Shown here one piece after another: positions 1-9,160 of a stretch of 64,000 bases of DNA (position 1 is the stretch's first letter; each line of letters begins with the position of its first letter). A program made the translations under genes and the position numbers. The stretch lies in contig NZ_JACJTV010000010.1 in the NCBI RefSeq assembly GCF_014698845.1, positions 62,001 through 126,000 on the forward strand. Direction: 5' to 3'. The stretch comes from Coleofasciculus sp. FACHB-1120. Lineage in GTDB: Bacteria; Cyanobacteriota; Cyanobacteriia; Cyanobacteriales; FACHB-T130. Under the pieces are notes generated by a model. The model had not been told where the DNA came from. It worked only from the letters and a program-made list of their open reading frames with translations, and did no database searches.

Positions 1-541
1 CTTCTCGTGCTACGCCGACCATGCTCAAAGCATCTGCACGATTCGCAGTGGATGTCAAGTCTAAAATTACATCATCTAAGCCCAGGAGCGATCGCACATC
101 GCTCCCCAGTTGAAGATTTTCCTGCCCAAAGATGTGAATTCCTGCCGACTCTTTTGCCAAACCTAATTCAGCTAAAGAGCAAATCATCCCCTCGGAAGGA
201 ACGCCTCGGAGTTTAGCCGGTTTAATTTTCAGGTCAACAGCAGGTAGATAAGTGCCGATGGTGGCGATAGGCACATAAATATCTGCTCTGGCATTGGATG
301 CCCCACAGACAATATTCAAGGGAGACGTTGCTCCCACATCGACCGTACACACCCTGAGCTTATCCGCGTTCGGATGGGGTTGAATCTCTAGAACTTTCCC
401 GACCACCACCCCATCCGCCCAAGTGCGGCGGTCTTCAATATCTTCTACTTCAAACCCAGCCATTGTTAGCGTGTGCGCCAACTCTGCCGGAGTCATCGTC
501 AAGTCAACCAATTCTTGTAGCCAGTTCAGAGAAATACGCAT
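1..541 (-). CDS. pheT: Phenylalanine--tRNA ligase beta subunit, N-terminal part (runs off window)
   Basis: Charges tRNA-Phe with phenylalanine as the beta subunit of the cytosolic alpha2beta2 synthetase. The first ~180 codons are present, starting with ATG at 541 and leaving the window at base 1. The translation begins [20 protein letters not shown], the family's usual N-terminus. It then enters the EMAP/tRNA-binding OB domain (residues ~40-150, with [13 protein letters not shown] and VCGASNARA), followed by the start of the B1/B3 region ([14 protein letters not shown]). No clear Shine-Dalgarno sequence precedes the ATG. The identification rests on direct motif recognition and is secure; the rest of the gene lies outside. 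Confidence 0.93.
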   Translation of the reverse strand, partial: MRISLNWLQELVDLTMTPAELAHTLTMAGFEVEDIEDRRTWADGVVVGKVLEIQPHPNADKLRVCTVDVGATSPLNIVCGASNARADIYVPIATIGTYLPAVDLKIKPAKLRGVPSEGMICSLAELGLAKESAGIHIFGQENLQLGSDVRSLLGLDDVILDLTSTANRADALSMVGVARE

Positions 542-1110
542 TTACGCTTAAGCTTTTACTTACCTCAGCCCGATCATTTTACCGTTTTGTACAGCTGAAG
601 CATTCCGGCGGCGAGTGAGGAAAGCCAAAGATGGCAAAGTCCGCCGATGAAGCCTTCTGGGGGGTCTTTTGGGAGGTTGAGTGCGATCGCTTCTCCGGGT
701 AAGTTATGTTGCGATCTCCAGCACCCCTCAGCATTTTTGCCCTTTGTTATTCCAAAATTTTGCCCTCACGTCCACATAGAATGAGAGTTTTAGGGGTAAC
801 ACCAGTCACATCTAGCGCTTCCAGATGTGCTATCAAAGAGATGGAAACAATTTTGGTGCTTAATCCCGATCCACTTCTTTTGTTCGCCAGTTGTTTGATT
901 ACAATTTAATACCATCTATACTGCAATGTTCGAGGGAAATCTTGGCATTTGCAGGAGTACATCATTTTTCAATTCTTTAAGCAAAGATTAATCGTCTTTA
1001 GCAACTCTTTAAAGAATTGTCCGTAAATGTACCATGCTTATTGTTTATTAATGCCTCGATAATTTAAGTTAGGGTAGCAATATCCGGTTTCAGCATCCCG
1101 GTGAGTCTGA
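542..1110. other. Intergenic region between divergent pheT and kinase gene
   Basis: 569 bases without a convincing gene. A 67-codon reading frame at 706-909 has no recognisable motif and no ribosome-binding site, and I do not believe it. Promoters for the two divergent genes should lie here, but none stands out. One HIP1-like GCGATCGC occurs near 681. Confidence 0.5.
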
Positions 1111-2751
1111 ATGAGCTACTGCCTCAATCCCGCCTGTCCAAATCCACAAAACCACGACCACGCCGAAATTTGTCGGTCCTGTGGCTCAGAACTCCTATTG
1201 CGAAAGCGCTATCGGGTCAGTCAAGCGCTGGGACAAGGAGGTTTTGGAGCGACCTTTTTAGCTGAGGATGAGTCTTTGCCTGGGGGACCGAGTTGCGTCA
1301 TCAAGCAACTAAGACCAGCAACGACTGTAGCCCACGTTTTACAAATGGCACGCGAGCTATTTGAACGAGAAGCCAGAACCTTGGGAAAGATTGGCAATCA
1401 TCCCCAAGTGCCACGGCTGTTGGATTACTTTGAAGACAATCAACAGTTTTATTTAGTCCAGGAGTATATCAGCGGCCTGACGCTACAGCAGGAGGTGAAA
1501 GGATCGGGCCCTTTAAGCGAAGCCGGAGTCAAGCAATTCTTAAGCGAAATCTTACCCGTCCTGCATTACATCCACAGCCAGCAGGTGATTCACCGGGACA
1601 TCAAACCCGCTAACTTGATTCGCCGCGAACAAGACCGCAAACTGGTTCTGATTGACTTTGGAGCGGTGAAAAACCAAGTCAGCCCAACAACGGCAAATAG
1701 TGGCTCCGAGCAAACCGCTTTGACGGCTTATGCAATTGGGACGCCCGGATTTGCCCCGCCCGAACAGATGGCAATGCGCCCGGTTTATGCTAGCGATCTG
1801 TATGCAGTGGGGGTTACTTGCGTTTATCTGCTGACTGGAAAATCGCCAAAAGACTTAGATTACAACCCGTCAACGGGTGAAATGCTCTGGCGAAAGCAGC
1901 TTCAGATCAGCGACCATTTTGCCGATGTTCTCAAAAAATTGCTTGAGGTTTCGGTTCGTCATCGCTATCAGTCTGCTGAGGAAGTCTTGAGAGCACTTGA
2001 CCTGGAACCGTACCTCGATAGCTTGGAGCAAGGCTTAACGAATAAACCCAACAGCACGCAGCGACAACCCCAAACAAGCAATCGCTATAACAACTCTGGA
2101 GATTTAAGCAGCCCAACCCTTTCCTCAACTCCTTCGACTGGCACCACAGCCTCAGAACGTCTGGCGATGGCAATTCGAGCGCGTCGAGAAAAGTTAGGAA
2201 TGACAGGGCCGCAAACCGCAGGAAGTGTGTACAAGCCAGGTGTTGCTACCGGCGCTGGTTCTCCGCCGACGATGCTCAAAAATAGCGGTTCTAATGGCAA
2301 TGCTAAGTCAAAAGTTCCTGCCAAGTTGGATGCCGTTGGTGTGTTAACTGCCTATACCAAAGGCAGACGAGACTTTGCCTCTCAAGATTTAAGCGCGCTG
2401 AACCTGCAACGGGTTAATTTATCGGGAGGCATTTTTCATCAGGCTAAGTTAAATAAAACCAACCTTCAGGGAGCTGACCTGTCAAGTGCCGATTTTGGTA
2501 GGGCAAGTTTAGTTGGGGCAATTCTGAAGGAGGCAAATCTGGGCAGAGCTTACTTCAGCACGGCGAATTTGGAAGGAGCTGACCTACGTGGTGCAGATTT
2601 GAGCTTTGCCTATCTCAATCATGCGAATCTCCGAGGCGCGAATTTGTGTGGCACTAATCTCACGGGAGCAAAAGTTAGCGAGGAACAGCTAGCGCAGGCA
2701 AAAACGAATTGGGCAACGGTTTTACCCAGCGGTAAACGCGGTTTTTGGTAA
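1111..2751 (+). CDS. Serine/threonine protein kinase with N-terminal zinc ribbon and C-terminal pentapeptide repeats
   Basis: Predicted cytosolic Hanks-type Ser/Thr kinase of 546 aa. Order of parts: a short zinc-ribbon-like segment with cysteines 4, 9, 21 and 24; a kinase domain ~34-300; a low-complexity Ser/Thr/Asn linker ~310-415; and pentapeptide repeats ~437-530 of the A(D/N)LxxA type. Kinase motifs are intact: glycine loop GQGGFG (41-46), lysine in VIKQL (K65), catalytic loop HRDIKPANL (161-169), DFG (182-184) and the GTPGFAPPEQ activation segment. This architecture is common in cyanobacteria (SpkB-like). The pentapeptide tail probably acts as a binding scaffold. Substrate unknown; the gene stands alone between pheT and moeA. 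Confidence 0.92.
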   Translation: MSYCLNPACPNPQNHDHAEICRSCGSELLLRKRYRVSQALGQGGFGATFLAEDESLPGGPSCVIKQLRPATTVAHVLQMARELFEREARTLGKIGNHPQVPRLLDYFEDNQQFYLVQEYISGLTLQQEVKGSGPLSEAGVKQFLSEILPVLHYIHSQQVIHRDIKPANLIRREQDRKLVLIDFGAVKNQVSPTTANSGSEQTALTAYAIGTPGFAPPEQMAMRPVYASDLYAVGVTCVYLLTGKSPKDLDYNPSTGEMLWRKQLQISDHFADVLKKLLEVSVRHRYQSAEEVLRALDLEPYLDSLEQGLTNKPNSTQRQPQTSNRYNNSGDLSSPTLSSTPSTGTTASERLAMAIRARREKLGMTGPQTAGSVYKPGVATGAGSPPTMLKNSGSNGNAKSKVPAKLDAVGVLTAYTKGRRDFASQDLSALNLQRVNLSGGIFHQAKLNKTNLQGADLSSADFGRASLVGAILKEANLGRAYFSTANLEGADLRGADLSFAYLNHANLRGANLCGTNLTGAKVSEEQLAQAKTNWATVLPSGKRGFW

Positions 2752-2805
2752 TTGGAAAGGGGGAAGGAGAGCGATGAGTTTTGAGCGAGCAGAAAGTTCT
2801 GGGAT

Positions 2806-2845
2806 TCAAAACTCAAAACTTCAAAACTCAAAACTTCAAAACTTT
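2806..2845. repeat. Short tandem repeat after the kinase gene
   Basis: A 15-base unit TCAAAACTCAAAACT is present twice head-to-tail (2806-2820, 2821-2835), followed by a partial third copy. It lies between the convergent kinase and moeA genes. Related TTTTGAGTTTTG text also occurs near 36843, so this is probably simple-sequence intergenic filler rather than a regulatory site. Confidence 0.75.
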
Positions 2846-2862
2846 TACCCCGACTCTTGGGG

Positions 2863-4110
2863 TTAGCCTATCGGCAAAACTTGCACCGGCTCTCCAGATG
2901 GAATGAAGGTTTGACCCGCTGGTAAAACAGCGAGACCATTGGTTTGAGCGAGATTAATCAGATTACCAGAACTGTGACTACCGCCAGCTAAATGAAATTC
3001 ATAGGCACCGTTTACTAAATTCATCTTGCCCCAAAGGTAGCTTTCCCGTTTGCCGTCTGAGCGCAAATCGTGATGCGATCGCGCTTGTACAAACTTTGGC
3101 TCCCAGCCATCAGCGAGACCGGCAAGTTTTCTCACGGCTGGCTGCACAAATCGCCAAAAACTTACCAAGGAGGAAACTGGATTTCCCGGTAGACCGAAGT
3201 ATAAGACAGGACGCTGGGCGTTGGGAAATCTGGCGACGGTTAAAGGTTTACCGGGTTTAACCGCAACAGCACGGATATGAATCTCAGCACCGAGTTGGGC
3301 AAGAATTTCATCCACATAATCGTAGTCGCCTACGGAAACACCGCCGGAAGAAATGACCACATCAGCAGTGGCGACGGCTTGCGCGATCGCTTTCTTGAGT
3401 GCCTCTGGTTCATCCCTGACAATCCCCATCATCTGAGGTTCTGCGCCCGTCTGAGCCACTAATGCAGCGAGGGCGTATTGATTGGAGTCCACGATCTGAC
3501 CGGGCTTCAGGGGTCGATCCGGTGTCACCAATTCGTCGCCAGTGGACAGAATTGCTACGCGAGGGCGTCGGTAAACGGGCAATTGGGTACACTGAGCTGC
3601 TGCTAAAATAGCGATTTCTGGAGCATTCAGTCTAATCCCCCCTGGCAAAAGGGGAGTTCCCGCCTGGTAAAAAGCTGCCCGGTGACGCACAAAGGCTCCT
3701 AATTCTGCTGGAGCAGCGAAGATAAATACTTGCTTCTCCTCCCGTCGCGTCACTTCCTGCATCACTACAGTATCAGCGCCCTCTGGCATCACCGCACCTG
3801 TCAAAATGCGGGCAGTTTGCCCAGTTTGGAGCGATCGCTGCGGTTGATATCCGGCTGGAATCTCCTCTACAATTTCCAGCACTGCTGGCTGTTCGGCGCT
3901 AGATCTGGATACATCGGCAAATTGCACTGCATACCCATCCATTGCTGAGTTAGTCCAGTGGGGAAAATCCAATTCGCTCGTCACCGCCGCTGCTAGAATC
4001 CGACCATTGGCACGTGAGAGGTCTATAACCTCAGCATCCATCTGGTTATCTAGAGGTTGCACTAAATCAAAAATGATTGCCTCTGCTTCTTTAACCAACA
4101 GCATCGCCAT
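2863..4110 (-). CDS. moeA: Molybdopterin molybdenumtransferase MoeA
   Basis: Inserts molybdenum into adenylylated molybdopterin, the last step of molybdenum cofactor synthesis, in the cytosol. The 415-aa product has the family's normal length and order: N-terminal MoeA domains I/II (FPHWTNSAMDGYAVQ), then the MoaB/Mog-like fold with STGDELV, the GGVSVGDYDYV loop and GLPGNPVSSLVSF, and a C-terminal beta domain. I start it at ATG 4110; a TTG lies one codon upstream, and a third in-frame ATG follows at 4104. No other molybdenum cofactor gene is next to it. The kinase gene converges on it and shares the short repeat-bearing spacer. Confidence 0.95.
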   Translation of the reverse strand: MAMLLVKEAEAIIFDLVQPLDNQMDAEVIDLSRANGRILAAAVTSELDFPHWTNSAMDGYAVQFADVSRSSAEQPAVLEIVEEIPAGYQPQRSLQTGQTARILTGAVMPEGADTVVMQEVTRREEKQVFIFAAPAELGAFVRHRAAFYQAGTPLLPGGIRLNAPEIAILAAAQCTQLPVYRRPRVAILSTGDELVTPDRPLKPGQIVDSNQYALAALVAQTGAEPQMMGIVRDEPEALKKAIAQAVATADVVISSGGVSVGDYDYVDEILAQLGAEIHIRAVAVKPGKPLTVARFPNAQRPVLYFGLPGNPVSSLVSFWRFVQPAVRKLAGLADGWEPKFVQARSHHDLRSDGKRESYLWGKMNLVNGAYEFHLAGGSHSSGNLINLAQTNGLAVLPAGQTFIPSGEPVQVLPIG

Positions 4111-4400
4111 CAATCCAGCCTCTCATCTCAAGACTTGTCTAAAAAATTGTCACTCAGTAAGACGCTGATTTATCGCATCTACAGGTTAGTTGCATTGCAT
4201 CGCGGCTCTTTTAACAAGATATCTGTGAATCGCTTTTGTCTATCCGATGAAACCGACTCCTGCCAGTTAATGGGAGGGTGCTTTTTAAAGTGCTATACCC
4301 CTACAGCCGTCGCTCCTATCAATGCATTCACGGACAATGAACAAAAAGCGGATAGCTGAAAGCTTAATATGGAAATAGACCGTCGGAAAAGCCATTTTTC

Positions 4401-4943
4401 ATGCGTAACGAACTGACCAACCGCCGATTACCTAAGGTTCCAATTGAGCGACGGTGTATTGCTTTTGCGATTGATTTTCTAATTATTTGGCTGTTTAGCT
4501 TGCCCTTTGGGACAAATACTCCAGGGGTTCCCATTGCACAAATCCTGGTTTTCATAGTCGCATGGCTGGCTGGGCGAGTGATTCTGGTTGCTAGAAATCA
4601 GGGACAGAGTGTCGGGCGCTGGGCTTTGGATATGAAAGTCGTCGATCCCAAATACCGCAAAACGCCGGGGCTTTTTGAGTTATGCAAGCGCGAAGGGATT
4701 CTGGGATTCGCGGCTGTTTTGGCGATGGTGGGATTGACCATTGGGGTGTCGAACGGGATCTCTTTGCTGCTGTTGATCAGCCCTCTAGCGGTGGATTGTG
4801 GGGTGGCTTTTGCAGATGCTGAGTGGCAACAAGCTTTTCACGATCGCGTTGGGCGAACTTGTATCGTCCAGACGCGCCGGGGTTATTCTCTAGATATCCG
4901 AGTCAAAAAATTACTTGCTCAAGTGACTCGTCGTATGAAATAA
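4401..4943 (+). CDS. RDD family integral membrane protein
   Basis: A 180-aa protein whose N-terminal half fits the RDD family: VPIERRCIAFAIDFLIIWLF (an RxxAxxxD-type first helix) and later GQSVGRWALDMKVVD. Two to three hydrophobic helices are visible (residues ~18-35, ~45-62, ~105-130). RDD proteins are poorly characterised; some are linked to ion exchange or act as membrane accessory proteins. It sits upstream of rpmG-rpsR, 50 bases from rpmG and on the same strand, so it may share a transcript with the ribosomal genes. Function cannot be stated more precisely. Confidence 0.8.
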   Translation: MRNELTNRRLPKVPIERRCIAFAIDFLIIWLFSLPFGTNTPGVPIAQILVFIVAWLAGRVILVARNQGQSVGRWALDMKVVDPKYRKTPGLFELCKREGILGFAAVLAMVGLTIGVSNGISLLLLISPLAVDCGVAFADAEWQQAFHDRVGRTCIVQTRRGYSLDIRVKKLLAQVTRRMK

Positions 4944-4993
4944 TATTGGTTTGTGTTTAATTTTGTCCTCTTGAATTTTGTAGAAATAGCATT

Positions 4994-5188
4994 ATGGCAA
5001 GTAAGAAGGGGGCGCGCCTGATTGTGACGTTGGAATGTACCGACTGTCGCACCAACATCGCCAAGCGATCGCCGGGTGTTTCCCGATACACAACCACCAA
5101 GAACCGCCGGAACACGACGGCGCGGATTGAACTGAAAAAGTTTTGCACCCACTGCAATCAACATACCGTCCACAAAGAAATTAAGTAA
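4994..5188 (+). CDS. rpmG: 50S ribosomal protein bL33
   Basis: Small basic large-subunit protein of 64 aa near the tRNA exit site. The sequence contains [11 protein letters not shown], the cyanobacterial insert [20 protein letters not shown], and the C-terminal [17 protein letters not shown]. The two cysteine pairs (CTDC and CTHC) are the zinc-binding form of bL33. It is followed 86 bases later by rpsR, the standard cyanobacterial rpmG-rpsR pair. Confidence 0.97.
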   Translation: MASKKGARLIVTLECTDCRTNIAKRSPGVSRYTTTKNRRNTTARIELKKFCTHCNQHTVHKEIK

Positions 5189-5274
5189 TCATCAGTCCTG
5201 AGTCATTAGTTTTTGATTAATGACCAATGACTGCTGAGTGCTGAGTGCTGACAATTAACAACGAACCACCAACG

Positions 5275-5490
5275 ATGACTTACTTCCGTCGCCGCCTTTC
5301 CCCAATTAAACCTGACGAACCCATCGACTACAAAGATGTCGATTTGTTGCGGAAATTTATTACAGAGCGGGGTAAAATACTGCCTCGCCGAATTACAGGT
5401 CTAACAGCCAAGCAACAACGAGATTTAACCGTAGCAATTAAGCGGGCACGCCTTTTGGCTTTGTTGCCCTTTATTAATCCTGAAGGTTAA
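5275..5490 (+). CDS. rpsR: 30S ribosomal protein bS18
   Basis: Small-subunit protein of 71 aa that binds the platform with bS6. Recognised from [40 protein letters not shown] and [20 protein letters not shown]. The reading frame is open further upstream to an ATG-like codon at 5245, but those ten codons lie in a CTGAGTGCTGA simple repeat. The family N-terminus fits ATG 5275, so that start is used. It is in tandem with rpmG. Confidence 0.96.
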   Translation: MTYFRRRLSPIKPDEPIDYKDVDLLRKFITERGKILPRRITGLTAKQQRDLTVAIKRARLLALLPFINPEG

Positions 5491-5619
5491 CTCAATTTTG
5501 GATTGGGGATGGGTGGATTTTGGACTTAGATCGAAAATCTACAATTTACAATCGCCACGCCGCTAAACTGGTAGATAGATGGGCTGTCCAATGAATGCTA
5601 CTGCGTAAGCCAAAAACTT

Positions 5620-7680
5620 GTGGAGAAAGGAACGTTAATTGAGTTTCGGCTGCATGGAGAGCGGCGTCTTGCTGTTGCAGAACGTCAAGAAGGCAAAACG
5701 CACTGGATTGTGGTAGACGAGAAAGGTCAATCCCACACCATCCATCCCCGACAAATGACCTATAAGATTGCAGGTGAAAGCTATAAACCTGCACAAATTT
5801 CCAGCTTCCTCCAAGAGGTACAGCGCTACCTGGACCCAACTGGATTGGAGGTAGCATGGGAATTATTGGTAGAGGATGGAACGAGCGTTACAGATGTGGA
5901 AATGGCGTCAGTGCTGTTTTCTGACAAAAGTGCTCCCCTGTGTTACGCAGCGTACTATTTGCTATCTGAAGATAGACTTTATTTCAAGCAAAAAGGCGAT
6001 CGCTACGAGCCGCGTCCTGCTACTCAGGTAGCAGAACTGAAACATCAGATAGAAGTCGAAAAAGAACGACTCTTGCGGCGACAAGAATTTGTAGAGCGGG
6101 TGCAAAAGGCACTCGCTGGCGAACAGGTCGAGTGGAAACGCCGCGAACGCCAACGCCTGGAAGCCATTGAAAAATATGCGGCTCTGTTGACAGATGTCGT
6201 TCGTGCTGGACTCAATCAAGAATCTCTGAATCGCGCCTATCCCCCTCCAGCACCTGTTTTGGAAACCATGAACGAGCTTGGACGCCCCGGAACTCCCCAA
6301 GCTGCGTTTCAACTGCTGGTGGATTTGGGATTGTGGAGTCCTCACGAAAATCTGTATCTGCGGCGCAGTCAGATCCCCGTTCACTTTCCAGACAAGGTGA
6401 TAGAAGTGGCTAAGCAGTATGCTGAGTTCGCGCCGAACGATACGGATGAACACCGATTAGATCTGACTCATTTGAAGGTATACACGATTGATGATGAAAG
6501 TACCAAGGAGATAGACGATGGCTTGAGTATGGAAACTCTCGCCGATGGGCGTCAGCGGCTTTGGATACATATTGCCGACCCCTCGCGCTTGGTTTCGCCA
6601 GGAGACGAATTAGACTTAGAAGCTAGACGGCGCACCACGACGTTGTATTTACCGACGGGGATGATTCCGATGTTCCCGCCGAGTTTGGCAACCGGGCCAA
6701 TGAGCTTAGTGCAAGGAAAAATTTGTTGGGCGCTGAGCTTTGGCGTGCTTTTGGATGAGAAGGGTGCCGTAGAGGACTATCGCATCAGTGCCAGCTTAAT
6801 TAAGCCGACCTACCGCCTGACTTACGAAGATGTGGATGAGATGCTGCAACTGGGTATCCAGGCAGAACCAGAGATAGCAGCGATCGCTGCTTGGGCGAAA
6901 CGTCGTCAATCATGGCGGCAGTCCCAAGGATCGATTAACATCCATATGCCAGAGGCGATGATTAAAGTAAATGGTGACGAAATCATCATTGAAATTTTGG
7001 AAGACTCACCCGCACGCCAATTGGTGGCAGAGATGATGATTCTCACGGGTGAAGTTGCCGCCCATTACGGCAAAACTCACAATATTCCCCTGCCCTTTCG
7101 CAGTCAACCTCAACCTGAACTTCCTTCAGAAGAAGAACTATTGCGGCTGCCAGCGGGACCTGTGAGGTTTTGTGCAATGCGGGGATGTATGCCCCGTAGC
7201 GAAATGAGTATCACACCAGGAAGACACGCCGGTTTGGGGCTGGAAACCTACACTCAGGTAACATCTCCGATCCGCCGCTACACCGACTTGCTGGCGCATT
7301 TCCAAATCAAGGCGCACCTGCGCGGTGAACCCACCCCTTTCTCAGCGCAAGAGTTACAAGAAACGATGCTGGGTATCGGCACCGCCGCCCAAGAAGCAAG
7401 GTTAGTGGAACGCCAGACAAATCGTTATTGGGGTTTGGAGTATCTGCGGCGTCATGGCGATCAGGTTTGGCAAGCGCTGATGCTGCGATGGTTGCGAGAA
7501 GATGACAGATTAGGATTAATTTTGTTAGAAGATTTGGGATTGGAGTTGGCGATGCGGTTTACCCACTCGGTGGCACTAGGCGATCGCTTAGAAGTCCGAG
7601 TCAGCCACGCCGATCCTCGGCAAGATGTCATTCAGTTCCGCCAGCTTATCGATCAGGAAGCTCAGCCAGCTGGCATGTAA
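5620..7680 (+). CDS. rnr: RNase II/RNase R family 3'-5' exoribonuclease
   Basis: Processive 3'-to-5' exoribonuclease of 686 aa for cytosolic RNA decay. An N-terminal beta-rich RNA-binding region (1-270) precedes the RNB catalytic domain (~275-600). The metal-binding acidic cluster is visible in TIDDESTKEIDDGLS, followed by WIHIADPSRLVSPG. Later come PGRHAGLGLETYTQVTSPIRRY, a hallmark of the family, and a short C-terminal S1-like tail. The start is a GTG at 5620, chosen because MEKGTLIEFR matches the cyanobacterial family's opening; no ATG lies nearby in frame. It follows rpmG-rpsR. I cannot separate RNase R from RNase II by sequence alone; cyanobacteria usually call it either. Confidence 0.9.
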   Translation: MEKGTLIEFRLHGERRLAVAERQEGKTHWIVVDEKGQSHTIHPRQMTYKIAGESYKPAQISSFLQEVQRYLDPTGLEVAWELLVEDGTSVTDVEMASVLFSDKSAPLCYAAYYLLSEDRLYFKQKGDRYEPRPATQVAELKHQIEVEKERLLRRQEFVERVQKALAGEQVEWKRRERQRLEAIEKYAALLTDVVRAGLNQESLNRAYPPPAPVLETMNELGRPGTPQAAFQLLVDLGLWSPHENLYLRRSQIPVHFPDKVIEVAKQYAEFAPNDTDEHRLDLTHLKVYTIDDESTKEIDDGLSMETLADGRQRLWIHIADPSRLVSPGDELDLEARRRTTTLYLPTGMIPMFPPSLATGPMSLVQGKICWALSFGVLLDEKGAVEDYRISASLIKPTYRLTYEDVDEMLQLGIQAEPEIAAIAAWAKRRQSWRQSQGSINIHMPEAMIKVNGDEIIIEILEDSPARQLVAEMMILTGEVAAHYGKTHNIPLPFRSQPQPELPSEEELLRLPAGPVRFCAMRGCMPRSEMSITPGRHAGLGLETYTQVTSPIRRYTDLLAHFQIKAHLRGEPTPFSAQELQETMLGIGTAAQEARLVERQTNRYWGLEYLRRHGDQVWQALMLRWLREDDRLGLILLEDLGLELAMRFTHSVALGDRLEVRVSHADPRQDVIQFRQLIDQEAQPAGM

Positions 7681-7862
7681 AAAAAAGAGTGCTGAGGGCT
7701 AACTCAAGAGGATTGAGTGAGAAAATAGTGCTGAGGACGGACTCAAGAGGAAGAAAAACAAAATAGCATTTCACATTTCTCTGATGCTTATTTTCTACCT
7801 CAAAGCTCGGTCTTCAGCTTTCAGTCCTCAGTCCTTTCCAGCGGGGCGAGAAAAGACAGGCT

Positions 7863-8669
7863 ATGAATAACATTCGCAAAACTATCGCCATTGTCGGAAT
7901 CACCACCGTACTTGGTAGTGCGCTTTCTGCTGTTACCTCTGCTCAGTTGCCACCCAGTCAGTTGCTAAGTGCCGCTGATAATAACAAGGTAGCGATGAGC
8001 GCGGTTGATTTATACAACCGGGGCGTTGATAAACTGGATTCCGGTGATTATGAGGGGGCGATCGCAGATTTTGACGAAGCGATCCGGCTTTCTCCCCAGG
8101 ATGCAGAGTCCTATTACAATCGGGGGTATGCCCGTCACATCCTCGGAGCTTACCAGCAAGCGATCGCAGATTACACTGAGGCGATTCGGATTAATCCTGA
8201 GTACGGGAATGCTTACGGCAACCGGGGATATTCCTACTATCTTCTCGAAAATTATCAACAAGCGATCGCTGATTCTACTGAAGCGATCCGGCTCAATCCC
8301 AAAGATGCAAGTGTCTACATCAACCGAGGCAATGCCTACGACGATCGAGGAGAAACTCAAGCCGCAATTGCCGATTTTAACCAAGCCTTACAAATCGACC
8401 CCAAGAATGCCAGAGGTTATTACAATCGAGGTTTGGCTTACAACCGGCTAGGCGAACACGCCAAAGCACTTGACGATTATACTCAGACAGTAAATTTAGA
8501 TTCTAAATTTGCTGAAGCCTATTACAACCGGGCAATTACCTACTTACGATTAAATAATCGCCAAGCCGCTGTTAGGGATTTTCAGAAATCCGCAGACCTT
8601 TTTAAATCCCAAGGAAGAACAGAAAGTTACCAAGACGCGCTAGAAGCAACAAAAAGCCTTCAACGGTAA
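7863..8669 (+). CDS. Secreted or periplasmic tetratricopeptide repeat protein
   Basis: 268-aa protein with a signal-peptide-like N-terminus (basic MNNIRK, hydrophobic core AIVGITTVLGSALSAV, then TSAQ). Five to six TPR units of 34 residues follow (~50-260), with the usual pattern Y.NRG.A...G....AI.D...AI.L.P. TPRs make protein-binding superhelices; the partner is unknown. An upstream spacer (7681-7862) carries two imperfect copies of GTGCTGAGG..GACTCAAGAGGA at about 7690 and 7731. A second, larger TPR gene occurs at 59535-60962. Confidence 0.88.
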   Translation: MNNIRKTIAIVGITTVLGSALSAVTSAQLPPSQLLSAADNNKVAMSAVDLYNRGVDKLDSGDYEGAIADFDEAIRLSPQDAESYYNRGYARHILGAYQQAIADYTEAIRINPEYGNAYGNRGYSYYLLENYQQAIADSTEAIRLNPKDASVYINRGNAYDDRGETQAAIADFNQALQIDPKNARGYYNRGLAYNRLGEHAKALDDYTQTVNLDSKFAEAYYNRAITYLRLNNRQAAVRDFQKSADLFKSQGRTESYQDALEATKSLQR

Positions 8670-8789
8670 ACCCACGTTCAATTCCAAGTAGAAGGCAAAA
8701 GACAAAAAAACGGAACTCTGTTGGTTTTAATGTTTAACTTTTTACTTTTGCCTTGTTTAACCCATCCCTGAAAAGCATCAGGTGGCTGC

Positions 8790-8969
8790 TTAACCTACAT
8801 TGGATGCCGAAATGGCAACAAACATTAAGCTGCTGAGCAGAGCGATCGCCCCAATTCCCAGAAAGAGGTAGTTGCGCTGTTGCTCCTTGGTTGGAGGTTC
8901 TGCTTTGTAAACTTTGGGTTCTACTGCGAAATTGTTCAAACGTCCACCGTCTTCAGTTGTATAGCGCAT
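8790..8969 (-). CDS. psb34: Photosystem II assembly protein Psb34 (Ssl1498 family)
   Basis: A 59-aa one-helix thylakoid protein. The translation opens MRYTTEDGGRLNNFAVEPKV and has the segment PPTKEQQRNYLFLGIG, which leads into one transmembrane helix (residues ~36-55), with C-terminal ASNVG. These are the family signatures of the Ssl1498/Psb34 light-harvesting-like proteins, which bind CP47 assembly intermediates during PSII assembly. It is monocistronic between a TPR gene and thiO-thiG. Confidence 0.9.
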   Translation of the reverse strand: MRYTTEDGGRLNNFAVEPKVYKAEPPTKEQQRNYLFLGIGAIALLSSLMFVAISASNVG

Positions 8970-9160
8970 GAATGATATCCTTGTATTTCCTTAATTTTGT
9001 AAATAATTGTAACAAAGAATCGAGTCACTCCACTCTATCTTTTGCATGAATTTTTTACACAACTTCAGGTAGAGGCGAGAAGCTCGGTGGCAAATAAGGG
9101 TAGGGATGCCTAGGAGAAGTTAAATTTACCTTCTCCTTACCCCCTCAGTTTCTTGATTCC

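Noticed and set aside
706-909. 67-codon gene upstream of the kinase
   Set aside because: No motif, poor start context, inside a divergent promoter spacer.
4135-4359. 74-codon frame between moeA and the RDD gene
   Set aside because: No ribosome-binding site and no recognisable motif; more likely promoter region of the divergent genes.
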